DNA of 49,627 bases from Bryobacterales bacterium (GCA_020846745.1 JADLDI010000073.1:1-49627), one strand, 5' to 3'; shown: positions 15,498-24,506, counted from the stretch's first letter. Notes: a model not told the origin generated them from the letters alone. Program-made: numbers and translations.

Positions 15498-16331
15498 CTA
15501 CAACTTGTATGCTTCTGTAGCGGATCCTGACCAGATGCGCTCCTGCTCCGCTTCAGTCAGAGAGGCGATGGACTCGGCTACGACATCGTGCCAGCGCTTA
15601 TAGGAACTGGCCACCAGCATCACCGGCCAATCGGACCCGAACATCAGGCGGCGGGGCCGAAATGCCTCAAGCACCACGTCTATGTAGGGCTTGAGGTCAG
15701 CCGGATTCCAGTTGCGCCAATCGGCCTCCGTCACCATCCCGGAGAGCTTGCAGTACACGTTGGGGCGCCTGGCAAGGTCGCGGATCAGAGTACGCCAAGG
15801 CTCCATCACGTGGTCTTTGATGAGCGGCTTGGCGATGTGGTCCAGAACGAACACCTGGTTGGGGTGGCGATCCACGAACGGAATCGCCATCTTGAGATGG
15901 CGCTCGTAAATCAGGATGTCATAAACCAGCTTGTGGCGGGGCAGCAAGCCGACTCCGGCATTAAACCGGTTGTCTTCCATCAGGACGCTTGCTTTGTCAT
16001 CTTGCAGAACGTGGCGGACGCCTTTCATCTTTGGGTCGGCGGCGAGCTTCTCGAGCAGGTCGCCGACACGCGGCTCCACCAGCGGCACCCATCCGACAAC
16101 GCCTTGCATCTTCGATTCTGATTTGGCGAGGGTCAGCAGCCAGGTGGTCTCTTCCAGGGTTTCGCGAGCTTGCACGGTGACGGCTCCGCTGACTCCGGCG
16201 CTGCCGAGGGCCGAGCGCAGGTCCATTGGGACAAAGTCGCGCCGGATGATCTTCATGGGATCGGAGATCCAGCCGTATTCCTGGGGCGTGTAGTTCCAGA
16301 GGTGGTGGTGGGAATCGATTTTGACTGGCAT
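15498..16331 (-). CDS. Amidohydrolase-2 family lactonase (L-fuconolactonase/rhamnonolactonase-like)
   Basis: This 277-residue protein shows the COG3618 pattern: an N-terminal metal motif IDSHHHLWNY with the family YGWI, a mid-barrel FVLDHIAKP, YCKLSGMVTEADW, and the C-terminal MFGSDWPVM with the catalytic Asp. Relatives hydrolyse sugar lactones such as L-fucono- or L-rhamnono-lactone, or 2-pyrone-dicarboxylate-type lactones. It has no signal peptide, so it acts in the cytoplasm. It is 25 bp downstream of an unknown gene and 22 bp upstream of the Nramp-like transporter. The pairing suggests, but does not prove, that the transporter supports sugar-acid catabolism. Confidence 0.82.
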   Translation of the reverse strand: MPVKIDSHHHLWNYTPQEYGWISDPMKIIRRDFVPMDLRSALGSAGVSGAVTVQARETLEETTWLLTLAKSESKMQGVVGWVPLVEPRVGDLLEKLAADPKMKGVRHVLQDDKASVLMEDNRFNAGVGLLPRHKLVYDILIYERHLKMAIPFVDRHPNQVFVLDHIAKPLIKDHVMEPWRTLIRDLARRPNVYCKLSGMVTEADWRNWNPADLKPYIDVVLEAFRPRRLMFGSDWPVMLVASSYKRWHDVVAESIASLTEAEQERIWSGSATEAYKL

Positions 16332-16356
16332 GCGGTGCTACCAAAACAGAGTACCG

Positions 16357-16866
16357 CTAACGGGCGGCGAGGTCAGTGAGGAAGATCCGGCGAGCTTCCC
16401 CGAACTCGGCGGGCTGCAAAGGGCCGAGGTTCAGCATCTGCTCGGCTGCGGCACGTTCGTGACTGAACGTCCGCATAATCGTTTGGGCTGACTGTTCCGC
16501 TGCGTGCAGGAGGTCCGGCGTGTACTGTTCGGCGGCATCGATCAGGCGGTTGGTCCGGATCATCAGGTCTTCCGACATCCGGATGCGAAGCGGCGCGTCG
16601 TGCAGAACACTTGCGTCTCTCATGCTGTGCAGGTGAGGGCCGAAGTGATGCACCCATTCTCCCCAGCGTTCGAGGATGAGCATAATACCGTAGCGTTGCG
16701 AGTCGAGCTGCATCTCGAACGCGAATGCCGCGCCCTTGGGCTGCCCCTGCAACCGGCGCAGGAAGGTGAGCATCCCTTCGATGGTGCTCGATAGAGAGTC
16801 GACAAACGCACTGACACAGCCGAGGCATTCCGCTTCGGTGAGCGTGGGGTATCTGAGAATGCGCAT
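16357..16866 (-). CDS. Unknown helical protein
   Basis: I do not recognise this 169-residue protein. It is soluble and mostly helical, with LSSTIEGMLTFLRRLQGQP early, a middle ILERWGEWVHHFGPHLHSMRD rich in aromatics and His, and a basic C-terminal region. The Cys near residue 15 (ECLGC) and the His cluster could bind metal or haem; this is speculation. The ATG at 16866 overlaps the TGA of the upstream gene (TGATG), so the two are translationally coupled and probably work together. A TTG one codon upstream is less likely. Confidence 0.6.
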   Translation of the reverse strand: MRILRYPTLTEAECLGCVSAFVDSLSSTIEGMLTFLRRLQGQPKGAAFAFEMQLDSQRYGIMLILERWGEWVHHFGPHLHSMRDASVLHDAPLRIRMSEDLMIRTNRLIDAAEQYTPDLLHAAEQSAQTIMRTFSHERAAAEQMLNLGPLQPAEFGEARRIFLTDLAAR

Positions 16867-17144
16867 CAAGCCAGATGGCTGCCAAGAGCCGCGAGAAACT
16901 GATCGGGATTCAGGTGTTCCCCGGAGTTCATTCGGTCCAGCAGAGAGTCGATGAGGGCTTTGGCGTCATCTTTCCCCTGGTCTTTAATAAAGCCATCGAG
17001 GAAGTGTTCGCCCGCCATAGCCCGGTTGATTTCGGACTCTTTGTTGTGGTCCTGCAACTCCGTGAAGTAGACAACTCGGTATTTGGAGCTGTACGTTGTC
17101 TCACGATACACCTCGAACATAGTCTTCTCGGATTCGAAGGCCAT
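16866..17144 (-). CDS. Small unknown protein, coupled to the next gene
   Basis: This 92-residue protein begins MAFESEKTMFEVYRETTYSSKY. Its first half is predicted beta-rich (RVVYFTELQDHN) and its second half helical (AMAGEHFLDGFIKDQGK, ALIDSLLDRMNSGEHLNPDQFLAALGSHL). It has no signal peptide and no family I can name. It lies 18 bp after the matrixin stop and its stop overlaps the next ATG, so it belongs to the operon headed by the protease pair. It might be a regulator or immunity-type partner, but nothing in the sequence shows this. Confidence 0.6.
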   Translation of the reverse strand: MAFESEKTMFEVYRETTYSSKYRVVYFTELQDHNKESEINRAMAGEHFLDGFIKDQGKDDAKALIDSLLDRMNSGEHLNPDQFLAALGSHLA

Positions 17145-17162
17145 AAACCGTTCAGGGTATCG

Positions 17163-19676
17163 CTAATTCGTGCGGACGGGCAAGGCGAAAGCAGCAGAGA
17201 CCCGGCCGTCGACGGAAACGGTGAGCGGCTGCGAGCCTTGCGGGACTGAAGCATCGAGCACGAACTGAATGACATGCGTGCCGTTCGCCGGGTTCACCTG
17301 GAGGGCGTTATGGGTTGTGCCGCCAACATTCACTTTCACTCGACTGGCGCCAATTTCGGCGTCGTTATCCGCTGCGCCAGTTACCACAACAACCAGTAGC
17401 TCGCCGGGGCGCGCCGGGCGTGAAGCGTCAATCCGTGTGCCGGAAGCGGTCACTGTGACGACTACGGGCGGCGGAACATCGATGCTCATCACGACGGGCC
17501 GCGGGCCGTCGCCCGTTGGAGTGGTGACGCGCAGGACCGCGGGACCGGGCGTCAGGCCCGTGGGCACGCGGAATACCAGGGTTCCGTTATTGAAGGAAAC
17601 TACTTGAGCGGGGCGTTCCCCTACCGTGACCTGCAAATTGGTGGCGGAAACGTCGGCAATGGCGCCGACCAGGCGCGCCTGCGCCAGCGCGCCTGCGGCG
17701 GTGTCAGGCCGACCGGTTGTCGCGTCGACAACGGGGTCCTGGAAGCTCGACTGTCGAGGAGTGGAGCCCGTAACGGTCCATCCGAAGGGAATCGTTGTAG
17801 TCCGCAAACCATTGATTACGGCGGCGGTGGTGGAGCCCAGAACGGCATTCGGGGAGATAACGACGTTTGCCAGCAAACGGTTCGGTCCGCCATCCCAGAT
17901 TCGGCGGGCGCGGACACCGCTTGTGCCGAAGGTGACGTTCAGGTAATTCGCTGCGTTCGACAGATTGCCGGCTCCAGTGATCTCCACCATCGCCTCGCTA
18001 CCGGCGGGCAACTGGTTGGGGGTCATGGCAACAGCAGCCGCAGCGAAACCGGTTTCCAAATCGTAGTCGAATGCCGGAACGGAATTACCTTGCAGGAAGA
18101 GGGAACTCTGCCCGTCGCTGTTGAGGGCGACGACCGCAGACCGCATTCCAGAGATACCGGCTGGGGGAACAACCGTGATTGCGGCATTGACGTCATCGTA
18201 GCCGCGAACCACCGCCGCAACGCCATCAAACAGGATTCGGGTATCGGGCGTGAAGTTGGTGCCGTTCAAGATTACAACACGATTTCCGGCGGGGTCGAAG
18301 GTAGGAGTAACGGCGGTGATCTGCGGGGGCGTCCGGCGCGTAATGCGAAACGCGGAGGGCAGGACGTAGAGGTCGTTATCGGAGGAGAAGACCAAGTGGC
18401 GCGACCCTTCGCCAGAAAGGAGGCTCACCTGAAGGTCAATCTGCAGATAGCGGTTGTCGAGCGGGTAGGGGCGCACACCACCGTTGGGGATCACCGCAGA
18501 TCCGCCGAGTACCTGGATTCCCGCATTGGCGGTCAGTCCATACCCGGCGGCCACCAGGAATGGCCGGCCACCTTCCATGGAGAGGTGCGCAGGTTTGACG
18601 GCGACCTGTCCCGGGAAACTGTAAGTGGTCACGCCATAAATCGCAGGGGCGCTCCGGCGCGTGACCGAGAAGTTGACGCCTTCCACCACCGATCCGGCAT
18701 ACACGGCGGCGGGCACCGCCTGAAGCAGGTTCTTGGTGCCGGGGAAGAAGATCGTTTCGAAAGAGCCGCTGACGGGTATCTGTGAATTCGCGAGGTCGGT
18801 GGGCGGGTTGATGCCGGCTGGGAATGCCTCGCCTGATATCGCGGGTGGTAGTGGGTGTGCGTAGATGTAATAGGAGCCGGACGGCAGGCCTTCAATACGA
18901 TAGGTACCATCGGGGTGGGTAAGAGCGCTGATCGCCAATCCGTCCGGCGAGATTGCGACGACGGAAGCCAGATTGATACCGGTGCCGCCCAGAGTAACCC
19001 GACCCTGGATCGTACCACTGGAGGCACCCTGGACGGGGTAGAGGAGCGAGAGTCCGGCGATATCGTCGGCCGCAAGCGGCTGGGCCTTTGTCGTTCCACG
19101 AGTTACCTCAGTAGACATCACGCTTGACGTCAAGGAATGCTGCAGGCCGAGGGCATGACCGAATTCGTGCACCATGGTGAGGTAAAGCGCTTCGCTCCAA
19201 CTGGCTCGCGAGGATAGGTCGCGGGAGATCTTGACCTGCGAGCGGAGGATCGGGACAAAGGTGTCGGCGGGCCCCACATCAGCTTTTGATGTGGGACCGC
19301 CGAGCGCTATCACCCCAGGCGGAATATCTTCAAATACAACTTCGATCACTGGTGAGGAATGCTGCACGCCGGGAGTGAAGAAACCGCCGAATGCAAGCTT
19401 CAGGTCGGCGGTGGGGACATCGTTCCAAGCGGTGGCAGCCAGCCGGATTTCCGAGATCAGGCTGTTCATGTTGTCGCCAGCCGCCAGCGTGGCCGGACCT
19501 TGCTCGGAGATTAGGAACGGGACCGCTTTGGCGGAAAGGGCATTCAAGTCGAACTTCGTATAGAGTGGCGTAAATGGCCCATTGCGAGAGGGATACTGGA
19601 CGAAAAAATAGTAGCCGTGAAGAACGGGGGTGAGGAGGGCTACCAGAGCCAGAAGGAAGGTGAGCCGGGACTTCAT
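17163..19676 (-). CDS. Secreted matrixin-type zinc metalloprotease with carboxypeptidase-regulatory and IPT domains
   Basis: This 837-residue secreted protein has a signal peptide (LTFLLALVALLTPVLHG) and then a matrixin catalytic domain. Its zinc site is HEFGHALGLQH (His170, Glu171, His174, His180), with a Met-turn at SSVMS (Met187). A carboxypeptidase-regulatory-like beta sandwich follows (GTIQGRVTLGGTGINLASVVAIS, YRIEGLPSGSYYIYAH, about residues 218-265). Several IPT/TIG Ig-like domains fill the C-terminal half (PQITAVTPTFDPAGNRVVILNGTNF and similar). It should cut extracellular protein. The ATG overlaps the stop of the upstream partner gene (ATGA). No propeptide Cys-switch was seen, so how it is kept inactive is unclear; the upstream partner is a candidate. 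Confidence 0.88.
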   Translation of the reverse strand: MKSRLTFLLALVALLTPVLHGYYFFVQYPSRNGPFTPLYTKFDLNALSAKAVPFLISEQGPATLAAGDNMNSLISEIRLAATAWNDVPTADLKLAFGGFFTPGVQHSSPVIEVVFEDIPPGVIALGGPTSKADVGPADTFVPILRSQVKISRDLSSRASWSEALYLTMVHEFGHALGLQHSLTSSVMSTEVTRGTTKAQPLAADDIAGLSLLYPVQGASSGTIQGRVTLGGTGINLASVVAISPDGLAISALTHPDGTYRIEGLPSGSYYIYAHPLPPAISGEAFPAGINPPTDLANSQIPVSGSFETIFFPGTKNLLQAVPAAVYAGSVVEGVNFSVTRRSAPAIYGVTTYSFPGQVAVKPAHLSMEGGRPFLVAAGYGLTANAGIQVLGGSAVIPNGGVRPYPLDNRYLQIDLQVSLLSGEGSRHLVFSSDNDLYVLPSAFRITRRTPPQITAVTPTFDPAGNRVVILNGTNFTPDTRILFDGVAAVVRGYDDVNAAITVVPPAGISGMRSAVVALNSDGQSSLFLQGNSVPAFDYDLETGFAAAAVAMTPNQLPAGSEAMVEITGAGNLSNAANYLNVTFGTSGVRARRIWDGGPNRLLANVVISPNAVLGSTTAAVINGLRTTTIPFGWTVTGSTPRQSSFQDPVVDATTGRPDTAAGALAQARLVGAIADVSATNLQVTVGERPAQVVSFNNGTLVFRVPTGLTPGPAVLRVTTPTGDGPRPVVMSIDVPPPVVVTVTASGTRIDASRPARPGELLVVVVTGAADNDAEIGASRVKVNVGGTTHNALQVNPANGTHVIQFVLDASVPQGSQPLTVSVDGRVSAAFALPVRTN

Positions 19677-20215
19677 TGCTGCGCTCCACCGAGGACGCGC
19701 CGGACCCGTAGCCGCAAGGCATCCAGCGACATATCGACGTTGTCGGGAGCGACCAGCGTGCCGGTTTTGGTATCAACCATCGGGTCCGAGATTGCCGCAC
19801 GTTGAATCTGGGCAGAGCCTTTGGCATTGACCTTGAGATTCAGCACGCCTTGCGAAAGTCCGATCACGTGGGTGACGCCCTTTGGACTGGTCCACAGGAA
19901 CAAGACGTACTCGGCGCCTTGGTCAAGCACAGGAACGCCGGAGAACATCTGCTTTACTCCGTTCAGCTTACCGCCAGGAAGTGTAACCTCTACGATTGCA
20001 CTTTGGGGACCTTTCAACTGCTCGCTTACTTGTACGCGCACCAGCGTGTAAATGGAGGTGTCACGCTGCAGTGCTGAACAGGAAAGGATCTTGCCTCTGA
20101 CGATGGCTGTCGACTTCTGGATCATCTCATCGAGGGTGAGGTGTTCGAGGGTGGTCGCAAACAGGGAAGAGGCTAGCCAGCAACCGAACAGCAGGAAGCG
20201 GACGAAGCGGTTCAC
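19673..20215 (-). CDS. Exported partner protein of the matrixin protease
   Basis: With the GTG at 20215 the protein is about 180 residues. It has a signal peptide (RFVRFLLFGCWLASSLFA) and then TLEHLTLDEMIQKSTAIVRGKILSC, a pattern I associate with proteins encoded beside matrixins. The rest is beta-rich (LVRVQVSEQLKGP, VEVTLPGGKLNG, YVLFLWTSPKGVTHVIGLSQG). A longer frame from 20329 would put 38 residues before the signal peptide and is rejected. The stop overlaps the protease ATG, so the two are made in a fixed ratio. A role as inhibitor, chaperone or cofactor is inferred only from context. No Shine-Dalgarno is clear before the GTG. Confidence 0.65.
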   Translation of the reverse strand: MNRFVRFLLFGCWLASSLFATTLEHLTLDEMIQKSTAIVRGKILSCSALQRDTSIYTLVRVQVSEQLKGPQSAIVEVTLPGGKLNGVKQMFSGVPVLDQGAEYVLFLWTSPKGVTHVIGLSQGVLNLKVNAKGSAQIQRAAISDPMVDTKTGTLVAPDNVDMSLDALRLRVRRVLGGAQQ

Positions 20216-20332
20216 GTCAAATGAGTTAGCAGTCGCCGGACCAAATCGGGCGATTGAAAACAAGACACTTAGGAGCCTGCGGCGATAATAGGTGTAGTGT
20301 GGCGACCCAACGTGCCACAATCCTGACACAGG

Positions 20333-22222
20333 TCAATGGTTCCTTACAATCAACACGGGAATCTTGAGTTCATGACGTACTGCATTGATTGTCGTTCCTA
20401 AGATAATGTCTTTCCACCACTTATGTCCATGAGCTGCCATTACGACGAGGTCTGGCCGAAGGTCGTTGGCGACGCGGACGATCTCCTGGCTAGGCTTGCC
20501 GGAGAACCGGACAATCAGTTCGACCTCAATGCCTTGGTCTGACAATGCGCTGGCGATTCCCTCGAAGTAGCGCTCACCTGAAAGGACTTCCTCGGTGGAC
20601 GCTTCGGCTCCATAGATTTGACTGGTGACACCTTCTTCAACGTGCATCAAAAGGAGTTTGGCGCCGTGTCCGCGGGCAAGGGCGGCACTGTGCGCGACGG
20701 CGTCACGGTCGCGTTCGGTATGGTCGAGGGGGACGAGGATGGATCGGTAGGTGGGCGGGTGCAAGGTTTGTGAGACGGTTACGGGGGGTGTGACCTTCAG
20801 CGCTTTGCCCAATTGCCGCCAGGGTTCGGGCAGGACGGGGTGGAAGGCGACGTACGCGAGCAAGACTGCCAGGGCGGAACCGAAGGGAATGATGATGAGT
20901 CCGACCACCCAGCGCCACTCGCCTGCCGCTCCTAACCAGCTTCCAAACGTTTGGATTACGAGCCAGACGTTCAAGCCCACTATGACAAGAGCGGCGAGCC
21001 ATGCCAGCAGCCTGACCCAGGCGGGAGAGGTGAACTCTCCCATCCGTTGACGGTCACTTGTGAACTGGATGAGCGGAATGACGGCGAAGGGGAGCTGCAT
21101 GCTGAGGATAACCTGACTCAGAATCAACAGCTTATAGGTGCCTTGTTCACCTGCGACAGCAACCGTGATGGCCGCCGGCACAATGGCGAGCATGCGGGTG
21201 ATGAGGCGTCGAAGCCAAGGGCGCATGCGGAAGTTCAGGAAGCCTTCCATCACGATCTGGCCCGCCATGGTGCCTGTCACGGTGGAGCTTTGGCCACTGG
21301 CGAGGAGCGCGACAGCGAACAGGACGCTGGCGAAAGTGGTGCCGAGGAGAGGCGTCAGAAGTTCATGAGCCTGCTGGATTTCCGTGACCACAACATTGCG
21401 CTTGAAGAAGGTCGAAGCGGCGAGGACGAGGATCGCTCCGTTAACGAACAAGGCGCCGTTGAGGGCTATGACGGAATCGATGAGATTGAAGCGGCACGCA
21501 GACCTCTTCTCGGCAGGCGAAGCGCCGAACCGGCGGGTTTGGACGAGTGCGCCGTGAAGGTACAGATTGTGCGGCATCACGGTCGCTCCCAAAATGCCGA
21601 TGGCGACGTAGAGGCTTTCACCGTTCAGACGCGGGACTAGTCCGGTGGCAAGTTCGGCGAGGTTGGGTTTGGCGAAGAAGATCTCGATGGCGAAGCAGCC
21701 GCCGATGATGGTGACCATCGAAAGGATGAGTGCTTCGATCCAGCGGATGCCGAACCGGCTGAACCAAAGGATGAGCAGGGTGTCGAGCGACATCAGCAGG
21801 ACGCCTGCGAGCAAAGGCAATTGGAACAGCAGGTTCAGGCCGATGGCTGCACCTAGCACTTCAGCCAGATCGCAGGCGGCGATGGCGACTTCGCAGAGGA
21901 TCCACAGGGCGTAGCTGACGGGCGTGGGGTAGGCTTCGCGGCACGCTTGAGCGAGGTCGCGGCCGGCGACGATGCCGAGGCGTGCGCTCAGGGTTTGGAG
22001 AAGGATGGCCATGGCGTTCGAGACGACAAGGACCCAGAGCAGTTGGTAGCCGAAGCGAGCGCCGCCTTCGAGGTCCGTCGCCCAATTGCCAGGGTCCATG
22101 TAGCCGACGCTGACGACGTAGGCGGGTCCGGCGAAGGCGAACATGCGTCTCCAGAGGGAGGGCTGCGAAGTGGAGACACTCGCGTGTACTTCGGGCAGCG
22201 ACGGGAGACCGGGCCGAACCAT
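20333..22222 (-). CDS. mntH: Nramp manganese/iron transporter fused to a universal stress (UspA) domain
   Basis: Residues 25 to about 460 form a canonical Nramp transporter with the metal-binding motifs intact: DPGN at 43-46 (YMDPGNWATD) and MPHN at 216-219 (ATVMPHNLYLHG). Residues about 480-629 form a cytosolic UspA domain (YRSILVPLDHTERDRDAVAHSAALA; DLVVMAAHGHKWWKDIILGTT; IPVLIVRNH). Its nucleotide-binding G-x2-G pattern is incomplete, because a Trp occupies the position of the second Gly. The transporter imports Mn2+ or Fe2+ with protons; the Usp domain may couple uptake to stress or nucleotide level. A near-palindrome overlaps the 5' side. It lies 20 bp after the YfhO-like gene's stop, so the two may be co-transcribed. 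Confidence 0.9.
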   Translation of the reverse strand: MVRPGLPSLPEVHASVSTSQPSLWRRMFAFAGPAYVVSVGYMDPGNWATDLEGGARFGYQLLWVLVVSNAMAILLQTLSARLGIVAGRDLAQACREAYPTPVSYALWILCEVAIAACDLAEVLGAAIGLNLLFQLPLLAGVLLMSLDTLLILWFSRFGIRWIEALILSMVTIIGGCFAIEIFFAKPNLAELATGLVPRLNGESLYVAIGILGATVMPHNLYLHGALVQTRRFGASPAEKRSACRFNLIDSVIALNGALFVNGAILVLAASTFFKRNVVVTEIQQAHELLTPLLGTTFASVLFAVALLASGQSSTVTGTMAGQIVMEGFLNFRMRPWLRRLITRMLAIVPAAITVAVAGEQGTYKLLILSQVILSMQLPFAVIPLIQFTSDRQRMGEFTSPAWVRLLAWLAALVIVGLNVWLVIQTFGSWLGAAGEWRWVVGLIIIPFGSALAVLLAYVAFHPVLPEPWRQLGKALKVTPPVTVSQTLHPPTYRSILVPLDHTERDRDAVAHSAALARGHGAKLLLMHVEEGVTSQIYGAEASTEEVLSGERYFEGIASALSDQGIEVELIVRFSGKPSQEIVRVANDLRPDLVVMAAHGHKWWKDIILGTTINAVRHELKIPVLIVRNH

Positions 22223-22231
22223 ACCTAGTAC

Positions 22232-22249
22232 ACACCAGTTAACTATGGT
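22232..22249 (-). promoter_or_regulatory. Imperfect palindrome upstream of the mntH-uspA gene
   Basis: ACACCAGTTAACTATGGT is an 18-bp imperfect palindrome centred on GTTAAC, with six of nine half-site positions matching. It starts 10 bp before the ATG at 22222. The size and place suit an operator for a metal-responsive DtxR/MntR-type repressor, but no such regulator is in the window. Confidence 0.3.
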
Positions 22250-24444
22250 TTAGTAGAGCGGTCAAGTCGCGATACGGCAACGGTCAGGACCATGCCGACT
22301 AATGTAAGGGCCAAGCCGATGTAGACAGACTTGGGACGGTAGCGGAATTCGACGACGTGGCGGCCCTTGTCGAGGACAACGCCGCGTTGAGCTGTGTAGG
22401 CGTCCCAAATCTTGGCGGGCTTGCCGTCGACTACAGCTTCCCAGCCGGGGAAGGAGTTGTCGGCAAGGACGGCCATGCCGCGGCAAGCCATCTCGGCGTA
22501 GTAGGCGACCCGGGAGGGTTCGCGGCGGAGGAGAAGCGTTTCGTCCGGGGTGCCGCAGGTCTCGAGGTCTGGCGGGTCGCCGTAGACAAAGACAGACTTC
22601 GCGTAGTCCCAATTGGGGGTGGCGAAGATCAGTTGCATGTCCTTGAGGTTCTTGAGTCCGGTGGCTTGGTGGAGGGTGCGGATGAGGGGAAAGGCTTGGG
22701 GGTTGCGGTAGATCTTCCAGCCGCGGTTGCTTTCGTAAATGGCTTCGTTCCAACTCATTAAGGGCTGCTTGCCGACCCAGTACTTTACGCCCCAAAGGCG
22801 GCGGGTGTGCTCGTTGTGAGGCTCCATTTCCCAGAAAGCGCGGGTGAGGCTGGCGAGGTAGCCGCCGTAGGTCTGGATGCCGTGCCAGTCGCCGAAGTTA
22901 TAGTGGGCGACTTCATCGGAGATGTCCCAGCGGGCAGTGGGTTCGATTCGCCGGATCTGTTCGATGAGTTCGGGGTCGGCCATTTTGGGCAGGTCGCGCT
23001 GGCGGTTGGTGTCCTCGTTGTGGGGGTAATTGTTGATTGGGCCACGGCCGAGGTCGAACAGGATAAGGCAGAGGATGAGGGCGGTGGCAGCCGAGTAGCT
23101 CAGGCTTCCAGTACGGAGGGCGCGGAGGGTACCAGCGAGAAGCATGGCCGAGAGGCCGACAAGGATCACGGGGCTGTCAGACCACTGACCGTGGAAGAGG
23201 GCTAGCAGAAGGAGCGAGCCGAGGAGGGCGGCGCCGCAGTAGAAGGCACCCTTTTCGAAATTGGGTTCGTTTCGCTCAAACAGTTGGTCCACCCCGGCGG
23301 CGACGAGCGTGGCGGCTCCGATTCCGAAAACGACGATAGCCATAGCGGGGCTGCGGGCTTTGTCGAGGGCGGGGACGAGCCCGTAGAGGAGGCCATGGAG
23401 GATATTGTCGGAACCAAGGGCGAAGAGGAAACTCCCAATGCAGCAACAAATTGCGAAACGAACTGTCGATCGGCGCCAGGCGCGAAGGACGGCGATACAG
23501 GCGAGGAAGGCGGCGGTGAAACCTATCAGAGGACTGACGTTTTCTGATGCGCCGGGGAACACAATTCCAAAGAGAGACTTGGCATGAACGCTGAACGTAT
23601 GATGAACGATGTATGGAACCGGGTCGGTATGGGTGACAGGCTTAGCGGAGCTGACCCATCGGTAGGCGAGTTTGGAGTACTCCAGGGCTGGCAAGAATTG
23701 AGCAGCACTGATCAGTCCTCCGACAACAAAGAATAGGGCAGTGGCGAGGGAAAGCCGGGGGTTGAAGCCATTTCGGAATACTCCCCAGAGCCAGGCGCCA
23801 GCGGCCATCAACCCGACAAAGATCGGCACCTGATGATGTCCGGCGAGAAACGCCATACCGAGGCAGAGTCCGCCGAAGGCTGCACTGGCCCAGATTCGGT
23901 GGCCGCGAAGAGAGCGCGTGACGAACAGCAGGACAAGCGGAGTCCAGACGGCACCGTTGATCATCTGCGGCCAGTCGATCTGGCCGACATAGGCACCGAG
24001 AGCGAAGACGGCGCCGCCTATCACCGAAGCACGGCGGGTATACCCCCAGTCCCGGCAAAGGAGGTAGGCGAAAAGGGCGGCCAGGAGGTGGATGGTGACG
24101 AAGTACCAGTTGAGGATGCGTTCCTGAATCCAGCCGTCGCGGGTGGGCATGAGGAAGAGCAGCCAGTTAAGGGGATAGGCGGTACCGGGCTGGGCTTGGC
24201 CGAGCAGAGGTTGTCCGGCGAGCATGTATGGATCCCAAAGGGGAATGCGCCCTTGCTGGAACTCGCCTACCTGGAACTGGAACCAGGGGAGAACTTGGCG
24301 GGCAAGGTCGGGACTTTCGAGCCAGGTGTACTGATTGGTGAGGGTGAGGCGCCAGTAGAAGCCGGCCACGATGGCAAACAACAGGAGCGGAATGAGGAGC
24401 GTGGAGCGTAGCGGGGATGGTGGTCTCTGGTGCGGGTCGGCCAT
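22243..24444 (-). CDS. YfhO-like multi-pass membrane glycosyltransferase-type protein
   Basis: With the ATG at 24444 the protein is 733 residues. It has about twelve membrane helices, and a first loop reads DLARQVLPWFQFQVGEFQQG then GRIPLWDPYMLAGQPLLGQAQ, the hallmark of the YfhO / DUF6044-like family. A large soluble C-terminal domain ends in FPGWEAVVDGKPAKIW and VEFRYRPKSVYIG, also typical. Relatives are GT-C-fold enzymes thought to modify wall teichoic acid or other cell-surface glycans with lipid-linked sugars. The longer frame to 24720 would add 92 residues of low-complexity reading into the divergent gene and is rejected. A promoter with TTGAAA and TAAGAT fits at 24479-24506. One copy of the GCGAAACGAAC repeat lies inside the gene. 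Confidence 0.8.
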   Translation of the reverse strand: MADPHQRPPSPLRSTLLIPLLLFAIVAGFYWRLTLTNQYTWLESPDLARQVLPWFQFQVGEFQQGRIPLWDPYMLAGQPLLGQAQPGTAYPLNWLLFLMPTRDGWIQERILNWYFVTIHLLAALFAYLLCRDWGYTRRASVIGGAVFALGAYVGQIDWPQMINGAVWTPLVLLFVTRSLRGHRIWASAAFGGLCLGMAFLAGHHQVPIFVGLMAAGAWLWGVFRNGFNPRLSLATALFFVVGGLISAAQFLPALEYSKLAYRWVSSAKPVTHTDPVPYIVHHTFSVHAKSLFGIVFPGASENVSPLIGFTAAFLACIAVLRAWRRSTVRFAICCCIGSFLFALGSDNILHGLLYGLVPALDKARSPAMAIVVFGIGAATLVAAGVDQLFERNEPNFEKGAFYCGAALLGSLLLLALFHGQWSDSPVILVGLSAMLLAGTLRALRTGSLSYSAATALILCLILFDLGRGPINNYPHNEDTNRQRDLPKMADPELIEQIRRIEPTARWDISDEVAHYNFGDWHGIQTYGGYLASLTRAFWEMEPHNEHTRRLWGVKYWVGKQPLMSWNEAIYESNRGWKIYRNPQAFPLIRTLHQATGLKNLKDMQLIFATPNWDYAKSVFVYGDPPDLETCGTPDETLLLRREPSRVAYYAEMACRGMAVLADNSFPGWEAVVDGKPAKIWDAYTAQRGVVLDKGRHVVEFRYRPKSVYIGLALTLVGMVLTVAVSRLDRSTKP

Positions 24445-24478
24445 AGGTGGTGGTTTTCGGCCACTCGGGTAACTCGCT

Positions 24479-24506
24479 ATCTTAACTGCTTTCCTTTTTG
24501 TTTCAA
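24479..24506 (-). promoter_or_regulatory. Sigma-70-like promoter of the YfhO-like gene
   Basis: On the minus strand, TTGAAA (24506-24501) and TAAGAT (24484-24479) are separated by 16 bp. The expected transcription start is about 28 nt before the ATG at 24444. A divergent FecR gene begins at 24569. Confidence 0.45.

Noticed and set aside
19673..20329. Longer frame for the matrixin partner
   Set aside because: It would put 38 residues before a clear signal peptide; GTG 20215 fits better.
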